From: Caldithrix sp.
Lineage (GTDB): Bacteria; Zhuqueibacterota; Zhuqueibacteria; Oceanimicrobiales; Oceanimicrobiaceae
Direction: 5' to 3'
Length of the DNA stretch: 11,740 nt
Assembly (NCBI GenBank): GCA_004357015.1
Contig: SMXE01000142.1
Location: forward strand, 1-11,740
Each line of letters opens with the position of its first letter. The first letter of the stretch is position 1. The position numbers and the translations under genes are program-made. Shown here one piece after another: positions 6,501 to 11,740 of the stretch. The notes beneath the pieces are model-generated. The model saw only the letters and a program-made list of their open reading frames with translations. It ran no database searches and had not been told where the DNA came from.

Positions 6501-6505
6501 CCTCC
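6501..6505 (-). promoter_or_regulatory. Strong ribosome binding site deciding a TTG start
   Basis: GGAGG, within GGGAGGTGG, lies 9 nt before the TTG at 6491 in the gap behind the MEMO-like gene. It is the best Shine-Dalgarno match in this cluster and makes the non-ATG start convincing. Confidence 0.75.
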
Positions 6506-6536
6506 CTCTGAGGTTGGTGCGGACCGGCCAGCCGAC

Positions 6537-7382
6537 TCATGTCGGGACGCGCGTAAAGGCCGCCGACACATAGCCGACCACGCGCGAACGGTCCCCGCTA
6601 ACGTCACCGGAATTGCACTGGGCAAACACCTCAGTGTGGTTGGCTCCTGCTTTCTTGGCCGCCAACATGGCGGCGGCAATCGGACCTCCACCACAGGCCT
6701 CACACTGGTGCGCTTCAATTCTTTCTATCAATTCAGTTTCGTCGAGATGTTCCAATGTCGAGATGGTGTCGCTGTCGATGGCAATTGCTTCGTGATACGG
6801 ATGATAGTGCGAAAGGTCAGAGCTCGCAATCACCAGAAACGGAACGCTGCTGAGAACATGGGCGAGGGCTTCTCCCAACAGCACGCTCATTTCGTAATCC
6901 TGACGACCCATCACAATGGGAATGATTTTCACATCCCGAAAGATTCGCTGCAAAAACGGAAGCTGCACCTCAACCGCATGCTCTGCCAAATGCCCGGACC
7001 AGGAGGACATGATCACATCATCATAGTTAACCAGCGCCTCTGCCAGGCCTTGGTCTACCTGCAGCAGGCCAAGCGGAGTTTCGTATGCTTTGCCCGCAAA
7101 GACGGAAATGCCGTCAAAATACTCATGATGATTCGGGGAAATGATGGCAATGGTTGAAACGTCGTAGTTCTGTAGCTGTTTGTAACCAGCCGCCGCTATC
7201 TTGCCTGAGTATTGGTAGCCGGCGTGCGGGGAGATGAGCGCCTTGATCTCGCCAACGGCCTCACACTCACCAACGCTGTCGAACAGACGGTCTAACTCCT
7301 GTTCGAGCACTTCCTGCTCGCACGGGTAAAACATACCCGCCACAACGCTCCGCCGGACTTCGTCGCTTCGCACAGCACGCAT
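6537..7382 (-). CDS. MEMO-like protein (AmmeMemoRadiSam system protein B)
   Basis: This 281-residue protein belongs to the MEMO1 family, which is related in fold to class III extradiol dioxygenases. Family motifs in order are SVVAGMFYP (12-20), SPHAGYQYSG (51-60), ISPNHH (81-86), EHAVEVQLPFLQ (134-145), ASSDLSHYHPYH (186-197) and EACGGGPIAAAML (228-240). H53, H85 or H86, and C230 correspond to the metal-binding His/His/Cys of human MEMO1. The substrate is unknown; redox or copper-related chemistry has been proposed for animal MEMO. The ATG at 7382 is preferred over a GTG at 7391, although neither has a clear ribosome binding site. The gene heads a probable operon with the AMMECR1-like protein, dGTPase and ECF ATPase genes. 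The radical SAM third member is absent locally. Confidence 0.93.
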   Translation of the reverse strand: MRAVRSDEVRRSVVAGMFYPCEQEVLEQELDRLFDSVGECEAVGEIKALISPHAGYQYSGKIAAAGYKQLQNYDVSTIAIISPNHHEYFDGISVFAGKAYETPLGLLQVDQGLAEALVNYDDVIMSSWSGHLAEHAVEVQLPFLQRIFRDVKIIPIVMGRQDYEMSVLLGEALAHVLSSVPFLVIASSDLSHYHPYHEAIAIDSDTISTLEHLDETELIERIEAHQCEACGGGPIAAAMLAAKKAGANHTEVFAQCNSGDVSGDRSRVVGYVSAAFTRVPT

Positions 7383-7405
7383 GATGGTCACATGGTTGTA
7401 GGAAG

Positions 7406-7446
7406 ATTATACATTTAAAGTTAATCAAAACGATCAGCTATGTCAA
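7406..7446 (-). promoter_or_regulatory. Candidate housekeeping promoter before the MEMO-like gene
   Basis: On the minus strand a perfect TTGACA (7446-7441) is followed after 17 nt by TAACTT, a moderate -10. A perfect TATAAT (7411-7406) lies a little further downstream but without a well-spaced -35. Either would start transcription shortly before the ATG at 7382. The AT-rich character of this gap, unlike its surroundings, supports a promoter here. Which -10 is used is not decided by the sequence. Confidence 0.4.
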
Positions 7447-7510
7447 GAAAAATCCAGGACCAAATTGCGCATGTGTTGCGACGGAGAGGGGTGAAGCAAA
7501 ACGTGTTGAT

Positions 7511-8398
7511 TCAGGAATCCAGAAGGTTCAAGATAGTGCGCTGCACATCCTCAATCCGGCTGATTCCACCTGCGGCCGCGGCCGCATGCCGCCCCCACAC
7601 AATGGTGGGAACAGGATTCAGCGTGTGGGTAGGCTCGCTCAAGTCTTCAAAATTGCCGTGGTCGCTTGTGAGGATAACTGTGTTCTGACCCAAACTGACA
7701 GCGGGCAGCAGGGTTGCAAGAAAGCGGTTTAGCTTGTCGAGTTCGCGTCCGGCCCAGGCCATATCCTGGTTATGGCCAATCCGGTCCGTCAAAAAATACT
7801 CGAATAAACAGAAGTCCACCGAATGCAGGATTTCGCACAGAATTTCAGCGGCAGCTTCCGGCGTTCGGACCGGCGCTGGAACGCCCAATTCGTTAAGAAA
7901 CTCGTTGGTGAGATCGTGCGAAAGCGCCTGACCCTGCCAGAGTTCCGGCTGTACCATCCGGAACGGAAAACTCGACGCTTTAACGGACCAGGTCGTTGCA
8001 GAGATACGTCTGCTATTTGCAGGTGCAAAGTATTCCGGCGTGAAGGCATTTGCGAACGTCGCGACTTTCCCGCCCTTTTCAAGCTTGAGGAAAATGCTCT
8101 TTTCGCACAGCAACCGTCTCAGGGTGACCGACGGAAATCCCGGATGGTGCCTTCCCATGACCTTGGCAGCGTTCTCGCCGGTTAGTAAAGCTGTCTGGCC
8201 AGTAGCGCTTTGGGGCAACCCCGGCATGTCCATAGTCGCATCTGTTGCGGTCAGGCGACCGCTGAAAGGCAGTGCACCATCGATTTCGTTCTTAAAGCAG
8301 GTACTGAAAAAAGGAGAGGGAAATCGGGCAAAGGGATTTCTGCTTTCGTCGGCTTCGCCGATGCCGATGCCATCAATGAACAGCATTAACACAGACAT
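7511..8398 (-). CDS. Alkaline-phosphatase-superfamily metalloenzyme, phosphoglyceromutase-like core
   Basis: This 295-residue protein has the metal-binding core of the alkaline phosphatase / cofactor-independent phosphoglycerate mutase superfamily. D9 in MLFIDGIGIGE, S64-A-T66 in GLPQSATGQTALLTG (the nucleophile region), D205 and H209 in LTDRIGHNQD, D246-H247 in LTSDHGNFED and H258 in THTLNPVP form the usual two-metal site. It is far shorter than phosphoglycerate mutase (about 500 residues) and lacks room for the inserted phosphotransferase domain, so it is probably not a glycolytic enzyme. The substrate is unknown; a phosphoester or sulfoester hydrolase or transferase is plausible. There is no signal peptide. 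The ATG at 8398 is 17 nt behind the stop of the flippase-like membrane protein gene. The open frame continues upstream to 8791, but that part overlaps the neighbour in another frame and is not coding. Confidence 0.85.
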   Translation of the reverse strand: MSVLMLFIDGIGIGEADESRNPFARFPSPFFSTCFKNEIDGALPFSGRLTATDATMDMPGLPQSATGQTALLTGENAAKVMGRHHPGFPSVTLRRLLCEKSIFLKLEKGGKVATFANAFTPEYFAPANSRRISATTWSVKASSFPFRMVQPELWQGQALSHDLTNEFLNELGVPAPVRTPEAAAEILCEILHSVDFCLFEYFLTDRIGHNQDMAWAGRELDKLNRFLATLLPAVSLGQNTVILTSDHGNFEDLSEPTHTLNPVPTIVWGRHAAAAAGGISRIEDVQRTILNLLDS

Positions 8399-8415
8399 GG
8401 CTGGCGAAGTGCCTC

Positions 8416-9441
8416 TCAGGCGTCGGGTGAATCGGGCAGCGTTTCGGGCCCGGCTGCCTGTTTCACTGCTTCCTTCTCGCTTACGGCATCTGAGAGATGC
8501 AGATTTTCTTTCCAGAAATAGAGCAGCCCGACAATGGTGAACGGAATGGTGTTGAGCGCGTGGCTGATGACCGCAAAGCTCAACGCTTCGCTTTCGGGGA
8601 TGCCGAAAAGTGAAAGACTTTTCATGCAAAACCAGTGGTAAGTACCCACAAAACCCGGCGAAGACGGAATCATCAGGCCAATGCTGATGATGACCAGCAC
8701 TACCAGGCTTTCGTACAGCCCGACGCCATAATTTTCTGTGAAGTTGAACGCAAAAAACGATAGATAGACAACCACCGCGTACAGGAACCAAACCGCCAGG
8801 GACAGTACCAAAATGCTGAGGTAGTGCTCCGACTTCTTGAACACCATGAACCCCTGCAAGAAGGAACGCACCACTTTCTGTACGATCCCGAACACTCTGC
8901 CTGGCATAATCTTTTCAAGCAACCTGACTGTGGCATCGGTTTTTTCCATCAGGAATACCATGAAGACAATTAGCCCCACCGTTGCAACGGAAACCGCGTA
9001 CCCCCAGTTCTTGATGTTCTGCGGCATCGGATAAAGGAAAACCGTGATCGCCAGCACCAATAGGAGCGACAAAATATCGAGCAGCCGGTCCACGACCACT
9101 GTGGCAAAGGCCGAGGTCTTGGAGATATTCTGAGATTTTGCGATTGCATAGGCCCGCAGAAATTCTCCCAGCCGCAACGGAAAAATGTTATTGGAGGCGT
9201 ATCCGATCATCAACGCCGAAAAAAGCGAGCCCACTTTGACGGGCTTGATGGGCTCCATAATGAAGCGCCAGCGCAGCGCCCGAAACCAGTGGCTGAGCAG
9301 CATGGCAACACTTGCAGGGAAAAGCCAGCGGTAATTGGCATTGACCAGCGCGTGCAGCATCTCATCAAAATTAACATCCTTAAAAGCAAGGTATACAAAT
9401 ACAGCACTTATGGCTAGCCCAATAGCGACACGGATCTTCAA
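8416..9441 (-). CDS. Flippase-like membrane protein (lysylphosphatidylglycerol synthase TM family)
   Basis: This 341-residue integral membrane protein belongs to the lysylphosphatidylglycerol synthase transmembrane / UPF0104 family. It has about seven to eight hydrophobic segments and ends in a charged cytoplasmic tail. Family motifs are SHWFRALRWRF (about 50-60), GYASNNIFPLRLGEFLRAYAI (about 78-98), VVVDRLLD (about 110-117) and PSSPGFVGTYHW in the second half. The soluble aminoacyl-transfer domain of true MprF is absent, so it should not be called a lysyltransferase. Stand-alone members are thought to move or help build lipids or polyprenyl-linked molecules, but this is not proven here. Translation starts with TTG at 9441, with GGAGA 5 nt upstream. 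It sits 15 nt behind the YchF-like gene and 17 nt before the metalloenzyme gene. The second spacing suggests that the two products act together on a membrane substrate, which is inference. Confidence 0.87.
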   Translation of the reverse strand: MKIRVAIGLAISAVFVYLAFKDVNFDEMLHALVNANYRWLFPASVAMLLSHWFRALRWRFIMEPIKPVKVGSLFSALMIGYASNNIFPLRLGEFLRAYAIAKSQNISKTSAFATVVVDRLLDILSLLLVLAITVFLYPMPQNIKNWGYAVSVATVGLIVFMVFLMEKTDATVRLLEKIMPGRVFGIVQKVVRSFLQGFMVFKKSEHYLSILVLSLAVWFLYAVVVYLSFFAFNFTENYGVGLYESLVVLVIISIGLMIPSSPGFVGTYHWFCMKSLSLFGIPESEALSFAVISHALNTIPFTIVGLLYFWKENLHLSDAVSEKEAVKQAAGPETLPDSPDA

Positions 9442-9446
9442 CGGAT

Positions 9447-9451
9447 TCTCC
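9447..9451 (-). promoter_or_regulatory. Ribosome binding site supporting a TTG start
   Basis: GGAGA lies 5 nt before the TTG at 9441, in the 15-nt gap behind the stop of the YchF-like gene. It makes the TTG the likely start of the flippase-like protein. Confidence 0.65.
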
Positions 9452-9456
9452 GGAGT

Positions 9457-10548
9457 TTAAACATTAAATCGGTAGGTGATGACATCGCCATCCTTGACAA
9501 TGTAGTCCTTGCCTTCGAGCCGCAGCACGCCGGCATCTTTGCATTTGGCGAACGAGCCCAGCTCGCTCAGTTTCTCGAACTCCACCACTTCCGCACGAAT
9601 GAACCCGCGCTCGATATCTGAATGAACTTCGCCGGCAGCGTTCTGAGCACGTGTGTTCTTTCTGATGGTCCAGGCGCGCACCTCAGGCTCGCCGGCTGTG
9701 AAAAACGGGATGAGACCCAGCAGGTCGTAGGAGTAGCGGATCATCTTGTTCAGGGCCGGCTCGGTGATGCCCATCTCCCTCTGAAACGTTTCCCGATCCT
9801 CATCCTGCAACTGCGCGATCTCCATTTCAAGGTTAGCGGACAGGCAAACCAGCACCTTGTTCCTGCCCGAAGCCATTTCTTTGTACTGCGCCAGAATCTC
9901 TTCCTGCTTGGCGAGGGCATCTTCGCCGATATTCAAGACCAGCAAAATCGGTTTAGCAGTCAGAAACTGAAAGCCGCGCAGAGCTTTCTCATCCTCATCA
10001 GTGAACTCAATTTCGCGCAGAGGCTGCTCGGACTCCAGCGTGGAAAAGCAGCGCTTCAGCAGCTCCAATTCCTGTTTCTTCGCGTCATCCTTGATTTTCT
10101 TGACCTCTTTTTCCAGCCTTTGAATCCGGTTGTCCAGAATGGCCAAATCAGAGAAGAGGAATTCATCCTCAATGATAACCCAATCGCGCACCGGGTCGAT
10201 GCTGCCTTCGGCATGCGGCACGAGATCGTTCTCAAACAGTCGTAACACGCACAAGAGCGCATCGACGCTTCTGACATTGCCCAGAAACTGTTCCTGAAAT
10301 CCCTTGCGTTGCGTAGAGCCTTTCGCGAGACCGCCTACGTCCACATACTCGATTGTAGCCTGCGTTTTCTTGGCGGTCGGATACAACTCGTGCAGACGGT
10401 CGAGACGAGAGTCTGGTACTTTTACGATGCTCAGATGGGCATCGCGTTTTCCTTTTGCAGCCTGTGCCTCGTCCCCGGAGGTGGAGGTGAGCGCACTAAA
10501 TAAAGATGTCTTGCCGGACTGCTCAAGTCCGATTATTCCAATTCGCAT
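9457..10548 (-). CDS. YchF/OLA1-family P-loop NTPase, divergent, with TGS domain
   Basis: This 363-residue cytoplasmic nucleotidase of the Obg-related YchF/OLA1 group is a ribosome-associated family that often prefers ATP. The P-loop is GLEQSGKT (7-14), the G3 region DVGGLAKG (70-77), and the G4 position carries NIGE (206-209), the NxxE found in YchF in place of NKxD. A helical coiled-coil stretch covers about 130-175. The C-terminal TGS domain (about 280-363) closely matches the family: FFTAGEPEVRAWTI, DIERGFIRAEVV and LEGKDYIVKDGDVITYRFNV. The usual switch-I block (N-F/Y-PFCTIEPN) is replaced by a charged stretch near 25-40, so this is a divergent branch. The ATG at 10548 is preferred over a TTG at 10575 because the protein then opens directly with MRIGIIG. 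It is first of three tightly packed genes. Family membership is secure, but equivalence to E. coli YchF is not. Confidence 0.92.
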   Translation of the reverse strand: MRIGIIGLEQSGKTSLFSALTSTSGDEAQAAKGKRDAHLSIVKVPDSRLDRLHELYPTAKKTQATIEYVDVGGLAKGSTQRKGFQEQFLGNVRSVDALLCVLRLFENDLVPHAEGSIDPVRDWVIIEDEFLFSDLAILDNRIQRLEKEVKKIKDDAKKQELELLKRCFSTLESEQPLREIEFTDEDEKALRGFQFLTAKPILLVLNIGEDALAKQEEILAQYKEMASGRNKVLVCLSANLEMEIAQLQDEDRETFQREMGITEPALNKMIRYSYDLLGLIPFFTAGEPEVRAWTIRKNTRAQNAAGEVHSDIERGFIRAEVVEFEKLSELGSFAKCKDAGVLRLEGKDYIVKDGDVITYRFNV

Positions 10549-10586
10549 ATTAATTCTGAAAGTCCCAGGCTTCAAGCATCAAATCA

Positions 10587-10611
10587 GGAGTGCGAAAATC
10601 ATTTGCACTCC
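10587..10611 (-). other. Stem-loop between cyclophilin and YchF-like genes
   Basis: GGAGTGC (10587-10593) pairs perfectly with GCACTCC (10605-10611), and the stem can extend by a G-U and two A-U pairs, leaving a 5-nt loop. It begins 16 nt after the cyclophilin stop. Only a weak TGATTTGATG follows on the minus strand, so termination would be partial at best. It could reduce read-through or protect an mRNA end between the two genes. Confidence 0.45.
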
Positions 10612-10626
10612 ACTATTTATCTACAA

Positions 10627-11301
10627 CTACTGACTCTCCCGCTCTTCAACATCCACCCGTGTAATCCTGTCCCCGACCGCAATTTTTTGCACCACGTCAA
10701 ATCCCTCGATGATTTTTCCGAAAACCGAGTACTGGCCGTCCAGAAATGGTGTAGGCTTTAAAGTGATGTAAAACTGGCTGCCGCTGGAGCGCCTCTCCGG
10801 ATTGACCTGGTCCGGCCGGCGTGCCATTGCAACGGCACCCTGAATATGCAGCAGACCGACCTCTGCCGGAATGGTGTACCCGGGTCCGCCGCTTCCCGCA
10901 CCCAACGGATCGCCGCCTTGAATAACAAAATTCGGCTCCACACGATGAAACGTCAGGCCATCGTAAAACCCCTCCCGGGTGAGAAACACAAAATTGTTGA
11001 CGTGATGGGGTGCGTACAACGGGTCGAGTTCCATGACAATGTCGCCCTTTTCCGTGTGAACAGTGGCCACATAAGTCTTGGAATCGTCGATAATCATGGA
11101 CGGTTCGTTGCTGTAGTAGTCAGCTCTGTCTCTTACCTTGGTCCCGACCAATGCCCGGGTATTACCGTCATCTTGTTGCGGTGTCTGCACAGAACTCTCC
11201 TCTTTTTGCGTGGCATCTGAACGCTTTTCCTCGCCGCATCCGCAGCTCAACACGATAGCCAAACAAGCAACCAAAAAGATCCCAAATAGTTTTCGAATCA
11301 T
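10627..11301 (-). CDS. Cyclophilin-type peptidyl-prolyl cis-trans isomerase, lipoprotein
   Basis: This 224-residue enzyme isomerises prolyl peptide bonds and probably helps exported proteins fold. The N-terminus (MIRKL, hydrophobic to residue 18, then SCGCGEE) looks like a lipoprotein signal peptide with C20 or C22 as the lipidated residue, so it is placed on the periplasmic side of a membrane. A low-complexity polar linker covers about 23-75. The cyclophilin domain spans about 78-218, with FHRV (118-121, catalytic R120), IQGGDP (127-132), GSQFYIT (174-180) and LDGQYSVFGKI (187-197). The usual tryptophan-region pattern is the bacterial type. The ATG has a good AGGAGAGGG upstream. It is 30 nt behind the DUF488 gene and 78 nt before the YchF-like gene. 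The isomerase call is very secure; the client proteins are unknown. Confidence 0.93.
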   Translation of the reverse strand: MIRKLFGIFLVACLAIVLSCGCGEEKRSDATQKEESSVQTPQQDDGNTRALVGTKVRDRADYYSNEPSMIIDDSKTYVATVHTEKGDIVMELDPLYAPHHVNNFVFLTREGFYDGLTFHRVEPNFVIQGGDPLGAGSGGPGYTIPAEVGLLHIQGAVAMARRPDQVNPERRSSGSQFYITLKPTPFLDGQYSVFGKIIEGFDVVQKIAVGDRITRVDVEERESQ

Positions 11302-11331
11302 GACTTTCCCTCTCCTGACTGATCGGCAGTT

Positions 11332-11682
11332 CTAACGATACGCCGTAACATACTCCTTTAGAGCTGCAGCGTTGTTCAGTTTTGTCTCTCGGGAGCTAAA
11401 AACAAACGTGACTGTCGCTTTGCTCAAATAGCTGACGAGCTCCGCTACCCCATCCGGGTTCGCCTGCAACTCGGCAAAGTAGCGCCGCCTGAATTCCGGC
11501 CATTTATCCGGCTCGTGGCGGTACCAGCGCCGCAGCTCGTGGGAAGGTGCAACGCGCTTGGCCCAATAGCCGATGTGGGCGCCTTCCTTTGAAAGACCCC
11601 TCGGCCAAAGCCGGTCTACCAGAATCCTTTGCCCGTCCGATGGTTGGGGCTCCTCATACACACGTTTGCTCTGGATCGCCAT
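11332..11682 (-). CDS. DUF488 family protein (YeaO-like)
   Basis: This 116-residue protein belongs to DUF488. The family pattern is clear: KRVYEEPQPSDGQRILVDRLWPRGLSKE (residues 6-33), WAKRVAPSHELRRWYRH (40-56), WPEFRRRYFAEL (61-72), then VTFVFSSRETKLNNAAALKEYV. The length is typical. The ATG at 11682 is chosen because the conserved part begins immediately after it; longer forms from 11703 or 11730 add only unconserved residues. No function is established for the family. It is small, soluble and basic, without a signal peptide. It precedes the cyclophilin gene by 30 nt, so they may share a transcript, but no functional connection is evident. Confidence 0.88.
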   Translation of the reverse strand: MAIQSKRVYEEPQPSDGQRILVDRLWPRGLSKEGAHIGYWAKRVAPSHELRRWYRHEPDKWPEFRRRYFAELQANPDGVAELVSYLSKATVTFVFSSRETKLNNAAALKEYVTAYR

Positions 11683-11704
11683 CGCAAGCAGCCGCCTGGT
11701 CATA

Positions 11705-11721
11705 ATTGTTCGCAAAACAAT
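11705..11721. repeat. Perfect 6-bp palindrome upstream of the DUF488 gene
   Basis: ATTGTT (11705-11710) and AACAAT (11716-11721) are exact inverted arms around a 5-nt centre, about 25 nt upstream of the chosen ATG. The placement would suit an operator. The window ends 19 nt further on, so the promoter cannot be judged. Confidence 0.3.
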
Positions 11722-11740
11722 GATTGTCACACTGAATAGA

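Noticed and set aside
6676..6690. GG-N10-GC pattern on the minus strand resembling a sigma-54 promoter
   Set aside because: The -24 box reads TGGAGG rather than TGGCAC, and it lies inside the MEMO-like coding sequence within conserved residues, so chance is more likely.
8399..8791. Upstream extension of the metalloenzyme reading frame by 131 codons
   Set aside because: It overlaps the C-terminal coding part of the flippase-like gene in another frame, has no domain similarity, and the superfamily N-terminus (MLFIDG) begins right after the ATG at 8398.
8416..9441. Calling the membrane protein MprF (lysylphosphatidylglycerol synthetase)
   Set aside because: The C-terminal soluble aminoacyl-transferase domain is absent, so only the membrane half of the family is represented.

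Overview
The window reads as an ordinary chromosomal segment of a bacterium from the Fibrobacterota-Chlorobiota-Bacteroidota (FCB) side of the tree. It most resembles the KSB1, Calditrichota or Ignavibacteria type of lineage rather than a classical Bacteroides. The main clue is a secreted protein whose C-terminus is a type A type IX secretion sorting domain (NYPNPFNPET followed by a FlgD-like Ig fold). Base composition is moderate (I estimate slightly above 50% GC), Shine-Dalgarno sequences are usable, and TTG starts are frequent. This placement is inference from gene families, not from a marker gene. All eleven protein genes are on the minus strand, so transcription runs from high to low coordinates. 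No tRNA, rRNA, CRISPR array, insertion sequence or prophage gene was seen.

Reading in the direction of transcription, the first cluster (11682 down to 7511) is DUF488 protein, cyclophilin-type peptidyl-prolyl isomerase lipoprotein, YchF/OLA1-like NTPase, flippase-like membrane protein and alkaline-phosphatase-superfamily metalloenzyme. The last three genes are separated by only 15-17 nt and almost certainly share a transcript. The second cluster (7382 down to 3623) is MEMO-like protein, AMMECR1-like protein, dGTPase and an energy-coupling-factor type ABC ATPase, spaced 45, 40 and 21 nt apart, with a candidate housekeeping promoter in front.

The third part (3400 down to 1) is different in character. 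A sigma-54 enhancer-binding protein without a recognisable sensory domain is followed, after a long gap, by a secreted multi-Ig-domain protein ending in the sorting domain and a good intrinsic terminator. Each of these two genes has a full-consensus sigma-54 promoter in front of it (TGGCAC-N5-TTGC at 3399-3385 and at 1727-1713). The two promoters are nearly identical and are the only full matches I found in the window. The simplest model is a small self-amplifying sigma-54 circuit: the regulator activates its own gene and the gene for an exported surface protein. Inverted repeats 100-240 bp upstream of the second promoter are candidate enhancer sites. This circuit is the most interesting feature of the window. 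The remainder is made of known families in partly uncharacterised combinations.
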